Program-made: the position numbers and the translations under genes | Notes under the pieces: model-generated | The model's database searches: none | Seen by the model: only the letters and a program-made list of their open reading frames with translations | Told to the model about the DNA's origin: nothing | Shown: one piece after another, positions 33,450 through 42,836 of the stretch | Layout: every line of letters begins with the position of its first letter | How positions within the stretch are numbered: the first letter of the stretch is position 1 | Assembly: GCA_964396265.1 (NCBI GenBank) | Contig: CAYNEM010000009.1 | Location: 1-64,000 of the forward strand | Source: EA-27 sp964396265 | GTDB taxonomy: Archaea; Thermoplasmatota; Thermoplasmata; RBG-16-68-12; EA-27 | Direction of reading: 5' to 3' | Length of the DNA: 64,000 nt

Positions 33450-35408
33450 TCACTTCTTCAGCGCTTTGAGCCACGTGCGGACCTCGTCCACCGCACCGGG
33501 GTCCTCGAGCGTCGTCACGTCGCCGACGTCTTCCCCGCTGACGACGGCGCGCATGACCCTGCGCATGATTTTACCGCTCCGCGTCTTAGGGAGCTTGTCC
33601 ACGAGGTAGATCGTCTCGGGCACGGCGATCGAGCCGATCTCCTTCTTCACATGGGCCTTCAGCTCGTCGCTCAGTCGCTTCGTCTTCGACCGGCCGGACT
33701 TCAGGAGCACGAACGCGACGACGCATTGCCCCTTAACCTCGTGAGGCGCGCCGACGACCGCCGCCTCGCTCACGGCCTGGTGTGAGACCAGCGCGGACTC
33801 GATCTCCATCGTCCCGAGGCGGTGGGCGCTCACGTTGATCACGTCGTCAATCCGGCCCATGAGCCAGAAGTACCCGTCCTCGTCCTGGCGAGCGCCGTCC
33901 CCCGTGAAGTACGCGCCTGGGACCTGGGACCAGTACTGCTCCACGTAGCGATCTGGGTCCTTGTACAGCGTCCGGAGCATCGCGGGCCACGGCCGCGTGA
34001 TAACGAGGAAACCGCCCGTGTTCCGCGGGACCTCCTTGCCATTCGAGTCGACGACTTTGGCGGCGATTCCGGGGAATGGCGTCGTGGCGGACCCCGGCTT
34101 GAGCCGCGTCGCGCCCGGCAGCGGCGTGATCAGGATCATGCCGTTCTCCGTCTGCCACCAGGTGTCGACGACGGGGCACCGCCCGCCGCCGATCACGCGA
34201 TGGTACCAGAGCCACGCCTCCGGGTTGATCGGCTCGCCGACGGTCCCGAGGAGGCGCAGGCTCGTGAGGTCGTGGCCCTGCGGCCACCGGTCCCCCCAGC
34301 GCATGAACGCGCGGATCGCGGTCGGCGCCGTGTACAGCGTGTTCACGCGATACCGTTCGACGATCTGCCAGAAGCGGTCTGGCTTCGGGTGGTCCGGCGC
34401 GCCCTCGTACATGACGACGGTCGCCCCGTTCGCGAGCGGCCCGTACACGATGTAGGAGTGGCCCGTGATCCAGCCGATGTCGGCCGTGCACCAGTAGACG
34501 TCGTCGTCCTTCAGGTCGAAGATGTACTTGTGCGTCGTCGCGGCGCCGACGAGGTACCCCGCGGTCGTGTGGACGATGCCCTTCGGCTTCCCCGTCGTGC
34601 CCGACGTGTACAACATAAAGAGCATGTCCTCCGCGTCCATCGCCTCCGCGGGGCACTCGCGCAGCTGCTCGGGGACGAGGTCGTGCCACCAGATGTCCCG
34701 CCTCGGCCTCATGCGGACGTCGTGTGCCGTCCGCCGGAGCACGAGCACGTTCTCGACGACGCCCTTCGCGATTCCGAGTGCCTCGTCCACGAGATCCTTG
34801 AGGCGGACGACCTTTCCGCGGCGGAATCCCCCGTCCGCGGTCACGACGACCTTCGATTCCGTGTCGAGGATCCGTTCCCCGATGGACTTCGCGCTGAAGC
34901 CGCCAAAGATGACGGAGTGGGGGGCGCCGATGCGGGCGCACGCGAGCATCGTCGACGCCAGCTCGGGGACCATTGGCATGGAGATCGTCACACGATCGCC
35001 GCGCCGCACGCCGAGAGAGTGCAGTGCGTTCGCGACGCGGCACGTCTCGTCGTAGAGTTCTTGGTACGTCACGACCCGACGGTCGCCGGGCTCCCCCTCC
35101 CACAGCATCGCCGCCTTGTTGCGCCGCCACGATTGGACGTGACGGTCCAGGCAGTTCTCCGCGACATTCAGCTTCGCGCCGACGAACCACTTTGCGTGTG
35201 GGAGATTCCAATCTAGGACTTTCGTCCACGGCTGGCGGAACGTCACGAGGTCCGCCGCCATCTTCGCCCAGAACCCCTCGGAGTCCTTCTCCGCGAGGCG
35301 GTGCAGTTCCTCGCCCTTCACCCACGCGCGCTCGCGGAAGGAGGGCGGCGGATCGAACGACTGCCCCGCCTTGAGCAGCGAATCGATCGTCCGGCCCTCC
35401 TTGGGCAT
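33450..35408 (-). CDS. acs: Acetyl-CoA synthetase (AMP-forming)
   Basis: Activates acetate to acetyl-CoA through acetyl-AMP. The full-length 652-residue protein has the N-terminal Acs domain (NVAENCLDRH), the P-loop-like YTSGTTGKPKGIVHTTAGYL, WWQTENGMI, the hinge region ARQDEDGYFWLMGRIDDVIN and the C-terminal acetylatable Lys in TRSGKIMRR. It converges on the radical SAM gene (22 bp apart) and is divergent from an ABC operon, with a shared TATA box. It indicates that acetate or acetyl groups feed metabolism. Confidence 0.96.
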   Translation of the reverse strand: MPKEGRTIDSLLKAGQSFDPPPSFRERAWVKGEELHRLAEKDSEGFWAKMAADLVTFRQPWTKVLDWNLPHAKWFVGAKLNVAENCLDRHVQSWRRNKAAMLWEGEPGDRRVVTYQELYDETCRVANALHSLGVRRGDRVTISMPMVPELASTMLACARIGAPHSVIFGGFSAKSIGERILDTESKVVVTADGGFRRGKVVRLKDLVDEALGIAKGVVENVLVLRRTAHDVRMRPRRDIWWHDLVPEQLRECPAEAMDAEDMLFMLYTSGTTGKPKGIVHTTAGYLVGAATTHKYIFDLKDDDVYWCTADIGWITGHSYIVYGPLANGATVVMYEGAPDHPKPDRFWQIVERYRVNTLYTAPTAIRAFMRWGDRWPQGHDLTSLRLLGTVGEPINPEAWLWYHRVIGGGRCPVVDTWWQTENGMILITPLPGATRLKPGSATTPFPGIAAKVVDSNGKEVPRNTGGFLVITRPWPAMLRTLYKDPDRYVEQYWSQVPGAYFTGDGARQDEDGYFWLMGRIDDVINVSAHRLGTMEIESALVSHQAVSEAAVVGAPHEVKGQCVVAFVLLKSGRSKTKRLSDELKAHVKKEIGSIAVPETIYLVDKLPKTRSGKIMRRVMRAVVSGEDVGDVTTLEDPGAVDEVRTWLKALKK

Positions 35409-35431
35409 CGCCTCGGGAAGCCCGACGTATC

Positions 35432-35439
35432 CTTAATAG
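35432..35439. promoter_or_regulatory. Shared bidirectional TATA-like box, acs / second ABC operon
   Basis: CTTAATAG (CTATTAAG on the other strand) is centred about 26 bp before the plus-strand GTG at 35461 and about 28 bp before the acs ATG at 35408, so both transcripts can be leaderless from one box in a 52-bp spacer. Confidence 0.65.
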
Positions 35440-35460
35440 ACTTGGCGCAGAGTCCCGCGC

Positions 35461-36198
35461 GTGGCTCGCGAGGGCGGCCCGGCGGTGACGTGCGACGCGC
35501 TCGTAAAGCGCTTCGGGGAGGTGGAGGCGCTCGCCGGCGTGTCCCTCGACATCCCGTCCGGCATCACGTTCGGCCTCCTCGGCCCGAATGGCGCGGGGAA
35601 GACGACCCTGCTTCGCATCTGGCTCGGGCTCACGGCGCCGAACTCCGGGACGGCGAAGGTCCTCGGCTCGGACATCCCCCCGCGCTCCGTCCTCCCGCGG
35701 ATCGGCTACATGCCGCAGGACTTGGCGGTGTACCTGGACCTAACGGTCGAGGAGAACCTCGCTCTCTTCGGTCGGCTCGTCGGCATGGAGGATGATGCGA
35801 TCGATGCGCGCACGGACGAGGTGCTCGTCCTCGTGGACCTCGCGGGCCGCAGGAAGAGCCTCGTCTCCACGCTCTCCGGCGGCATGCGGCGGCGCACGTC
35901 CCTTGCGGCGACGCTCCTCCACGACCCGGACCTCCTGCTCCTCGACGAGCCGACGGTGGGCGTGGACCCCGAGCTCCGCGCCTCGTTCTGGACGTACTTC
36001 AACCAGCTGACGGCGCGGGGGAAGACCGTCCTCATCACGACGCACTACATGGAGGAGGCGTCCCGGTGCGACATGGTCGCCCTCGTCCACCGCGGACGCC
36101 TGCTCGCTCGGGATGCGCCGGCGGCAATCAAAGAACGCACGGGCGCCGAGAACCTCGACGACGCGTTCCTCGCGCTCGTGCGGGAGGCGAGCCCGTGA
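35461..36198 (+). CDS. ABC transporter ATP-binding protein
   Basis: 245-residue ATPase of a second ABC-2 exporter: Walker A LLGPNGAGKTTLLRI, Q-loop MPQDLAVY, signature LSGGMRRRTSLAATLL, Walker B LLLLDEPTVGVDP, H-loop TTHYMEEA. It is of the multidrug/daunorubicin or copper-type exporter group by overall look; the substrate is unknown. It starts with GTG and its TGA overlaps the permease ATG. Confidence 0.93.
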   Translation: MAREGGPAVTCDALVKRFGEVEALAGVSLDIPSGITFGLLGPNGAGKTTLLRIWLGLTAPNSGTAKVLGSDIPPRSVLPRIGYMPQDLAVYLDLTVEENLALFGRLVGMEDDAIDARTDEVLVLVDLAGRRKSLVSTLSGGMRRRTSLAATLLHDPDLLLLDEPTVGVDPELRASFWTYFNQLTARGKTVLITTHYMEEASRCDMVALVHRGRLLARDAPAAIKERTGAENLDDAFLALVREASP

Positions 36199-37307
36199 TG
36201 CTCTCCCGTGTCCTCGCGGTCACGAGGAAGACGCTCTCGCAGTTCCGCCACGACCGTCGGACGGCCGGGTTCATCGTCGTCATGCCCCTGCTGATGGTCG
36301 TCGTCTTCGGGTACACGTTCGGGGGCGAGGTCCACAACGTCCGTACGCTCGTGATCAACGAGGACGCGGGGTTCCTCGGCTTCCGCGTGTCCGATCGGCT
36401 GCTTGAGAACATCACGGGAGACACGCTCGCCCTCGAGACGTGGACGCAAGGGCCCACCGCCGCCCGGGCAGAGGTCGTCGCCGGTCGGGCGTGGGCCGTG
36501 GTCGCGTTTCCCGCCAACTTCACGGAGAACCTGCTGAATGCGAACCTGAGTGACACCTCCTCGGTCGACGTGGTCCTCGACGGGTCCTCGCCGACGATCG
36601 TGGGCGCGGTCCTGGGGAAGCTCCGGGCCGCCGCAGAGCGGATGTTCGCGGCTGGCGGTGTGACACCCTTCTCCCTGGAGCGAGACTTCGTCTACGGATC
36701 GGACGACACGCGGTTCATCGACTCGTTCGCGCCCGGCGTCGTGGCGCTCGCGGTGCTCATGGTCACGACAATCTTCTCCGTGATCATGGTCGTCCGCGAG
36801 AAGGCTGGCGGCATGCTCGAACGGCTCTTCGCGACGCCCCTCCGACCGTTCGAGCTCGTGTTCGGCCTCGCCCTCGCGTTGGCGGTAATCGCGTTTCTCC
36901 AGAGCGTCGTCGTCCTCGGGGCTGCCCTCCTCCTGTTCCAAGTCCAAGTCGTCGGGAACATCGCCCTCGCCTTCGGGATTCTCCTCCTGTTCGCGATCGG
37001 CAATCAGGGGCTCGGGATCATGCTCTCCGCCGCCGCCAAGAATGAGCTCCAGGCGATCCAGTTCGTGCCGCTCATCCTGTTCCCGTCCCTCCTCCTCACG
37101 GGCGTCTTCTTCCCGCTCGAGGCGATCCCGTCTGGCTTGCGCCCGTTGTCCTACGTCGTGCCCCTCACGTACGCGTCGGACGCGCTCCACAGCGTGATGC
37201 TCCGGGGGTGGGGCGTCGTCGAGGTGGGTTTGGACATCCTGATCCTGATCTTCTACGACGCCCTCATGTTGCTCGGTGCTGCGGTCTTCGTGCGCCGCCA
37301 AGCGTAG
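36198..37307 (+). CDS. ABC-2 type permease
   Basis: 369 residues with the classic ABC-2 layout: one N-terminal membrane helix (about 23-41), a large extracytoplasmic domain (about 45-180, including LVINEDAGFLG and many Asn/Thr sites) and five C-terminal helices starting near 190. The loop VREKAGGMLERLFATPLRPFE is the diagnostic ABC-2 motif. The ATG overlaps the ATPase stop, so the two are translationally coupled and form one exporter. Confidence 0.93.
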   Translation: MLSRVLAVTRKTLSQFRHDRRTAGFIVVMPLLMVVVFGYTFGGEVHNVRTLVINEDAGFLGFRVSDRLLENITGDTLALETWTQGPTAARAEVVAGRAWAVVAFPANFTENLLNANLSDTSSVDVVLDGSSPTIVGAVLGKLRAAAERMFAAGGVTPFSLERDFVYGSDDTRFIDSFAPGVVALAVLMVTTIFSVIMVVREKAGGMLERLFATPLRPFELVFGLALALAVIAFLQSVVVLGAALLLFQVQVVGNIALAFGILLLFAIGNQGLGIMLSAAAKNELQAIQFVPLILFPSLLLTGVFFPLEAIPSGLRPLSYVVPLTYASDALHSVMLRGWGVVEVGLDILILIFYDALMLLGAAVFVRRQA

Positions 37308-37325
37308 GAGCGGCTACCTGAACCG

Positions 37326-37549
37326 TCAAAGGGCGTCGAGAAAGTCCACTTCCGAGATCCCGAGGTCGCGCAGCGCGGCCCGCACGTGGCGGCGCGGCAC
37401 GGGGTAGTGAAGGCCCACCGTCGTCGTGCCCCCGGTGACCGGGTTCAGGAAGGTCGCGTGCGGGCCGGTGCCGGAGATCCTTCGGACGCCGAGCCGCCGG
37501 AGCGCGTTCAAGAAGTCCTTTGACGGATCTCGCCCGGGAGGCGCGGCAC
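37326..37549 (-). CDS. hicA: HicA-like mRNA interferase toxin, apparent 1-nt frameshift near the start
   Basis: The intact frame begins only at a TTG at 37511 (61 residues: NALRRLGVRRISGTGPHATF, then HYPVPRRHVRAALRDLGI) and shows the HicA double-stranded RNA-binding-like fold with its conserved GxH. Family members have about ten more N-terminal residues. A GTG at 37549 overlapping the hicB TAG would give MPRLPG, the usual HicA beginning, but the frames differ by one base. Adding one base within the CCCGGG at 37533-37538 joins them as MPRLPGRDPSKDFLNALRRL. It could be a sequencing or assembly error or a real lesion that disables the toxin. Confidence 0.7.
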
Positions 37550-37761
37550 TATGCCTTCACCGTGACGATGCGGGTGTTGGCCCCACGTTCCACCACAAGG
37601 GACTCAAGGGCCTTCAAGTGCACGACGATCGCTTCCTTCGCGTGTTGCACAGCCTCCTCCTCCGTCAGGCCTTGCGCATGAACTGGTAGCCCGACGACGT
37701 CGGCCAAGTACCGTCGGGTCACTCGATCCTGAGTCACGGCAATTCGCCAATTCCTTGCCAT
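37549..37761 (-). CDS. hicB: HicB-like antitoxin
   Basis: 70-residue protein with the short HicB fold (strand RYLADVVGLPVHAQGLTEEE, then a helix AVQHAKEAIVVHLKAL). It should neutralise HicA. It has no C-terminal DNA-binding domain, so autoregulation would need another factor. Order is antitoxin first, toxin second, with the stop overlapping the proposed toxin GTG by 1 nt. The ATG at 37761 is about 29 bp from a TATA-like box. Confidence 0.8.
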   Translation of the reverse strand: MARNWRIAVTQDRVTRRYLADVVGLPVHAQGLTEEEAVQHAKEAIVVHLKALESLVVERGANTRIVTVKA

Positions 37762-37785
37762 CTAGGACACGACCTACGGGATTGG

Positions 37786-37794
37786 GCTTAAACG
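37786..37794 (-). promoter_or_regulatory. TATA-like box of hicBA
   Basis: On the minus strand CGTTTAAGC, about 29 bp before the hicB ATG, consistent with a leaderless transcript. Confidence 0.55.
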
Positions 37795-37891
37795 TTTCTC
37801 CGTTGCGCTCGGGGGCGGCCTGCATCTTCTGGCGACTGCCGCTTGTCGACTCACGACGGCTGAGCGCGCGGCTTCGTAACGCTCGTGCGCA

Positions 37892-39433
37892 TCACGGCCC
37901 CGACCCGAAGATCGTGTCCGCCTTGCTCGCAAGCCGCGCGAGGTCCGCCTCCGTCATCCGCGAGCGGCCGACGATGTGCTCGTGCACGTTCGCGTCGTCG
38001 TACGTCATGATGTCGATGACCGTGGGCACGCGGATCGCGTCCCCGATCACCGCCACGGTGCGCACGGGGATCGTCCCGACGATCTTCTCCCACATCCCGA
38101 CGTCCTGCACCCCCGCCAACGCGCTCTGGATGTCCGACTGCTCTTTCAGGGACAGCACGAGGCGGTTCGCGAGCTGGCTTCGCACTTCCTGGTCGATCCG
38201 TGTCGGCCGCTGGTCCACGAGCGCGAGGATGAGGTTGAACTTCCGCGTCTCCCGTGCGAGTTGCGCAAACTTCGTGTATGGCGCCACGGCGGGATCGAGG
38301 AACTTGTGGGCCTCCTCGAGGAACACGATCAGGCGGCGCTGCTCGCCCTTCTCCGTCCACTGGTCGTACAGCCGGTGCGCGAGCACGTTCGCGACGAACA
38401 GATACACGGACGTATCGCCGCCAAACTCCCCGAAATCGAGGACGATGGATTTGCCCTGGCGGACGTACTGGACGATCTGGGAGAACGCGTCCTTCCCCTC
38501 GTGGATGAAGGGGAGGCGTTTGATCCGCTCAATCCGCCGCTTGAGGGCGTTCAGAGACATCTCGTGGACGAGGTCCTCGCCGAGCTGCTCGACCGTCGCC
38601 TCTTGGATTGCCGCCACGAGGTCCTGGTCGCCCCGCCGGCGGTAGATCGCGTAGATTGTGTCGACCATGCCAGGGCTGAGGTCTTGGAGGGCGACCAGTA
38701 AGTCCTCCGGCTCGATCTCCCGCGGGTCGATGACGAACGGTTTCGCCTCGCGGTTCTTTGGGTCGAGGCTGAACACCTCGACCTTGTCCTTGAAGTAGTA
38801 CGGGAGGCCCGCGGACCTGTCCGCGCGCGAGAAGACGCCGTATTCGCCCTGCATGTCGAACACGAGGACGGAGCCGACGTCCTTTGCGAGGATTGCGAGG
38901 CAGATGAGCTTGTTCAGGATCGACTTCCCCGCGCCCGTCCTCCCGAAGATCCCGAACGGCTTCTCCGTCAGTTTCGCGAAGTCGATGTGGACGTAGTACG
39001 GCTCGACGCCGTGGATCGTCCCGATGGGCGCGCTCGTCTCCGTGATCTCGTAGATGAGCTGGACATCCTGCAGGGCGGCGTGACGGGCCTCGGAGAAGTA
39101 CGGCGGGATCGTCTGTGGCTGCGACAGGTCGCCGCTCTCCTTCGTGATGAGCTGGATCGGGCGTAGGAGGGCCTTGCTGTAGAACAGCGGGCCGCCGTAG
39201 CCCTCGTGCGTGGCGCCGCCCGGGACGATCGCGTCGCGGAACTCGGAGCCCGCGAGGCGTTCGGCGATGTCCAGCTGCTGGTTGACGATGTCCTCGACGA
39301 GGCAGTAGAAGTCATACGTCTTGCCCTCGACGATTACCGGATATCCAATGCGGAGCTCCTCCGGATTGCTGATCCCGAGCTTGACCTCGAGGCCACCGCG
39401 GACGGACCCTTGGATGACTTCCCCGATTTTCAC
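37892..39433 (-). CDS. herA: DNA double-strand break repair helicase HerA
   Basis: Hexameric DNA translocase that works with NurA and Mre11-Rad50 to resect DNA ends. The 513-residue protein has the N-terminal HAS-barrel region (MKIGEVIQGSVRGGLEVKLG), Walker A FGIFGRTGAGKSIL, Walker B RLIVFLEEAH, and the C-terminal arginine-finger region ETRKFNLILALVDQRPTRID. Its ATG overlaps the nurA stop (ATGA). It is the last gene of the four-gene operon mre11-rad50-nurA-herA. No promoter is visible in front of it. Confidence 0.97.
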   Translation of the reverse strand: MKIGEVIQGSVRGGLEVKLGISNPEELRIGYPVIVEGKTYDFYCLVEDIVNQQLDIAERLAGSEFRDAIVPGGATHEGYGGPLFYSKALLRPIQLITKESGDLSQPQTIPPYFSEARHAALQDVQLIYEITETSAPIGTIHGVEPYYVHIDFAKLTEKPFGIFGRTGAGKSILNKLICLAILAKDVGSVLVFDMQGEYGVFSRADRSAGLPYYFKDKVEVFSLDPKNREAKPFVIDPREIEPEDLLVALQDLSPGMVDTIYAIYRRRGDQDLVAAIQEATVEQLGEDLVHEMSLNALKRRIERIKRLPFIHEGKDAFSQIVQYVRQGKSIVLDFGEFGGDTSVYLFVANVLAHRLYDQWTEKGEQRRLIVFLEEAHKFLDPAVAPYTKFAQLARETRKFNLILALVDQRPTRIDQEVRSQLANRLVLSLKEQSDIQSALAGVQDVGMWEKIVGTIPVRTVAVIGDAIRVPTVIDIMTYDDANVHEHIVGRSRMTEADLARLASKADTIFGSGP

Positions 39434-40434
39434 TTCACGTCCCTCGCGAACTGGTCCAAGTACTCATGGAACGCCCCACGCCGACGCCCCTCGATCTGTG
39501 TGAGGCCCGCGACGACGTCGCCCATCTGCAACCCGAGACGCCCACACTCTCTTAGGATTTCCTCTTCGAGCGGCTCGCGGACCTGGCGGACGAGCACGGC
39601 CAGGCGGTGGGCCTCCATGAGCGCGTACGGGTATCCGAGGCTGAGCCCGCTCCGGGCGTGCGCCGCCAGGTGGGAGAACACGAAGTCCGGGTCGTCCTTG
39701 AACGTCCCCACGTCGACGCGGAACCACTTCGACGCCTGCGCGTGGAGGCGCGCGAAATACACGTCCCCATGGAGCAGGCCCCGTTGGCGGGTCTCGAACT
39801 CCTTCGGCACACGGACGTAGCCGACGCCTCCATACGACTGGAGGAACTGCTCGTCGGGAAGCGAGCGGCCGAAGGCGTGCAGGAACGAGTCCTTGCTCAC
39901 GCCGACGAGGATGTTCCCGTTCTCCTCGCACGCCTTCACGACGTCCTCCAGGTGGTCGAGTTCCTTCGGGACCGCTGACAAACTTCCGTCGAGCGCGATC
40001 GCGACGCCCTTCGTCTCCCGCGCGACCTTCAGCGCGAGTTCGCCCTCGAGGTGCTTGCGGAACTCGTTCACCATCTCCTTGTGCTGGTCCGAGCTCCCCC
40101 GGGTGGCCTCGAACAGCCTCTGGTGGAACTCGTCCTGTTTCGCGACGATGTCCTCCCACGTCGACACCATGATCGCCCTGTCCATGATCGTCGGGGGTCT
40201 CGGGTGGAAGCCTCGCTCCGTCAGCGCGAACGGGATTGCCGCTGCGCGCGCGATCGCGAGCCACGTGCTCCCCAGGTTCAGCAGGAAGGAGTACGAGCCG
40301 TCCACCGCCACGAGGTCGAGCGGTGTCGCTGCTGGCCGGACGTCGCGGATCTCGATCTTGGGCGGCTCGGCTTGCACGTCGCGATACCCGACCATCCGCC
40401 CGAGTTCCGTCCGCAATTCGTCACGGACGGTCAG
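39430..40434 (-). CDS. nurA: DNA repair nuclease NurA
   Basis: 5'-3' nuclease partner of HerA. The product shows the NurA core: LVAVDGSYSF with the metal-binding Asp, a second ALDGSLS strand, and C-terminal LGYPYALMEAHRLAVL. No ATG, GTG or TTG lies at the expected position; the codon overlapping the rad50 stop is CTG (CTGA), analogous to the ATGA/GTGA overlaps of the other operon genes, and I use it as start (334 residues). Alternatives are the TTG at 40416 and the ATG at 40395. The longer open frame running into rad50 is a shadow. Confidence 0.92.
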   Translation of the reverse strand: MTVRDELRTELGRMVGYRDVQAEPPKIEIRDVRPAATPLDLVAVDGSYSFLLNLGSTWLAIARAAAIPFALTERGFHPRPPTIMDRAIMVSTWEDIVAKQDEFHQRLFEATRGSSDQHKEMVNEFRKHLEGELALKVARETKGVAIALDGSLSAVPKELDHLEDVVKACEENGNILVGVSKDSFLHAFGRSLPDEQFLQSYGGVGYVRVPKEFETRQRGLLHGDVYFARLHAQASKWFRVDVGTFKDDPDFVFSHLAAHARSGLSLGYPYALMEAHRLAVLVRQVREPLEEEILRECGRLGLQMGDVVAGLTQIEGRRRGAFHEYLDQFARDVK

Positions 40435-42836
40435 GACTGCACCTCCACCTTCGACACTTGGTCCGGCGTCATCTCCACACGGATCCGTCCGGGGAACTTG
40501 TCCGCGACCTCCGTGAGGTGCGTGATGAGGATGACCTTGTCGAAGAACTCCCCCATCCGGAACAACTTGTCGACGAACAAGTCGCGGGACACCTCCGTGT
40601 CGAGGCTGCCTAAGTCCGCCTCGTCGAGGAACAGCGTCTTCATCCTCCCGTACGTGCGGCCGACCTGGGGCATCGACGCGAGCTCCTTCGCGATCGCGAA
40701 GCGCAGGGCCGCGTTGATCTGCGTCTTCTCGCCGCCAGAGAACTCGCCGACGTCGTGCCACTGCGCGTCGACGCCGCCGACGAGGATGCGGATGCCGTGC
40801 CCCTTCGCCTCCTCGTACGTCTCGAGCTTCACGCGCGAGAACCGCCCATCCGTGAGTTCGAAGAGGTTCTTCGACGCCTCCGCCTCGAGCGCGGGCAGGA
40901 GCTGGTTGATCGCGAACATCGGCACGCCCTTCCGGTGGAACACGTCGTCCTTGAGGATGCGGAGCACCTCGATCTCCTTCTGGAGGTCCGCGAGCCTCCG
41001 CATGAGGTCGTCGACCCTGGCGGCCAGCGCCTCCGTCTGCGCGATCTGCGCGGCCGCGCGCTTGAGCTCGCCCTCCTTGCCGCCGAGCGCGTATCGGGTT
41101 TCGTCGAGGTCGTGTTTGGCGGCATCGAGCGCCTGTTTGGCGGCGTCGTAGGCCTGCTCGTCCTTCGCAAGGCCCCCGAGTTCCTTCGCGAGCGCCTCCA
41201 TCTCCGCCGCCAACGCGGAACGCTGTTGGGCGAGCTCTGCGAGTCCCGAGGTCGGATCTCCGAGTCCCTGGAGTTCCCTGCGTCGTTGGTCGAGATCGCG
41301 TCGCTTCCCCTCGAGGGAGGAGAGGGTGTCACGCAGGGTCATCGCACGCGCCGCCAACTCGTCGGTGAAGGCGAGGTCGTGGATCTTCCGATCGACCTCC
41401 TCGAACTTCACGCGGAGGCCCTTCAGCCGCGTCTCGTGCGCCTCGTCCTCCTCGCGGATCTGGCGCTTGAGGTCCGCGACCTCCCGCTCGATCTCGGGGA
41501 GGGCGAACGAGTCGACGTTGAACTTCCCTGTGCGGGACCGTACCGTCTCCAGCTCGACCGCGGACGACGTCTTCTCCTCATTCAGGATGCTCACGAGGTC
41601 CTTCCGGCTCGCGAGCCACACGAGTTCCGTCTCGATCCTCTTGATCCGCTCCCCTAAGGCTCCCTCGTTCCGCAGGAGGCCGAACGCCTCGTCCGCCCGG
41701 ATGTCCGTGTTGAGCCCTGCGATGCGCTTCTCTTTCGCGAACAGGGAGTCTGAAAGCTGCTTCAACCGCCGCTCGTGTTCCTTCGTAAGGCTCTCCCACT
41801 CCCGCGTGTGGGCGTCGCGGTCCTTCGCAAGCAGCTGGTAGGCCTGCTGCTGGTTCCGGAGCGTCTCTCCTTCCTCCGCGAGTTCCTCGACGCCTTTCGT
41901 ATCCTCTTCGTGCGTGGCGATCGTCTCGCGGAGCCTGAGCGCCTTCTCGCCCTCCGACTGGAGGGTCTTCGTGCGCGCCTCGATATGTGTCATCTTCGCG
42001 AGGCCTGTCTGCGCCCCGCTGCGCGCGAGGTTGAACCGGTCGTGCTTGGCCTCGAGTCCGAGCACCGCCTCTTGCCCATCCCTCACCTTGGCGGCATGTT
42101 CGGATTCCCGCGAACGCAATGTGGCGACCTCCGTCTCCATCGCCGCCAATTCCTCGCGCAAGGCGGGCAGCCGGTCGATTGCTTCCCGGCGCGTGAGGAT
42201 CGAGGCCTCAAGCTTCAGGCCCTCCGACTCCACCGCCGCCAAGTGCTCCGCAGCCTTCCGCTGCGCCTTCTCGAACGTCTCGAGACGGAACAGTTTCTGG
42301 AACACCTCGAGGCGGTCGGAGCCCTTCGATGCTCCGAGCCCCTTCATCTCCTCCTGCCGAACGAACGTGCTGTTCGTGAATCCCTCGTAGTCAAGGCCGA
42401 TGATCTCGAGGATCGTGTGCTCCACGTCCGGGATCGTGCCGCTCATGATCCGGCCGTCCTCGTGCAGCTGGAGGTACGGGGCGCCGTTCCCCTGGAAACC
42501 GCGTCGCACCTCGTACGGTTTCCCGCGCTGGCGGAAGACGACGCGGACGCTGCCGCCAGGCCGGCACAGGTCCTGGATCTTCGCGTTCGCCGGCGGGTCC
42601 GTCCGTGTCGTGCGCTTGTAGAGGGCGAAGGTGATCGCGTCGAGGATCGACGTCTTTCCGGAGCCCGTCTTTCCGGTGATGACGAGAAAGCGCCCGGGGA
42701 AACGGACGGTCGTCCGGGAAAGGTATCGCATGAAGCGGTCCATCTCGACCTCTTCGATGACGAAGCCCTCCGCGGAGGGCGGGAGATCGACGGACGAGAC
42801 CGCCACGGGTTCCGTGGATTCGATGCCCTCCCTCAC
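40431..42836 (-). CDS. rad50: Rad50 ATPase, lacking a zinc-hook CxxC
   Basis: SMC-like ATPase that binds Mre11 for end processing. The 801-residue protein has Walker A ITGKTGSGKTSILDAI, Q-loop FVRQEEMKGLG, a long two-part coiled coil, signature GEFSGGEKTQINAALRF, Walker B KTLFLDEADLGSLD and H-loop ITHL. The whole protein holds one Cys (DLCRPGG, N-terminal lobe), so the CxxC zinc hook at the coil apex is missing and dimer bridging must differ. The GTG at 42836 overlaps the mre11 stop by 4 nt, and its stop overlaps nurA. Confidence 0.95.
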   Translation of the reverse strand: MREGIESTEPVAVSSVDLPPSAEGFVIEEVEMDRFMRYLSRTTVRFPGRFLVITGKTGSGKTSILDAITFALYKRTTRTDPPANAKIQDLCRPGGSVRVVFRQRGKPYEVRRGFQGNGAPYLQLHEDGRIMSGTIPDVEHTILEIIGLDYEGFTNSTFVRQEEMKGLGASKGSDRLEVFQKLFRLETFEKAQRKAAEHLAAVESEGLKLEASILTRREAIDRLPALREELAAMETEVATLRSRESEHAAKVRDGQEAVLGLEAKHDRFNLARSGAQTGLAKMTHIEARTKTLQSEGEKALRLRETIATHEEDTKGVEELAEEGETLRNQQQAYQLLAKDRDAHTREWESLTKEHERRLKQLSDSLFAKEKRIAGLNTDIRADEAFGLLRNEGALGERIKRIETELVWLASRKDLVSILNEEKTSSAVELETVRSRTGKFNVDSFALPEIEREVADLKRQIREEDEAHETRLKGLRVKFEEVDRKIHDLAFTDELAARAMTLRDTLSSLEGKRRDLDQRRRELQGLGDPTSGLAELAQQRSALAAEMEALAKELGGLAKDEQAYDAAKQALDAAKHDLDETRYALGGKEGELKRAAAQIAQTEALAARVDDLMRRLADLQKEIEVLRILKDDVFHRKGVPMFAINQLLPALEAEASKNLFELTDGRFSRVKLETYEEAKGHGIRILVGGVDAQWHDVGEFSGGEKTQINAALRFAIAKELASMPQVGRTYGRMKTLFLDEADLGSLDTEVSRDLFVDKLFRMGEFFDKVILITHLTEVADKFPGRIRVEMTPDQVSKVEVQS

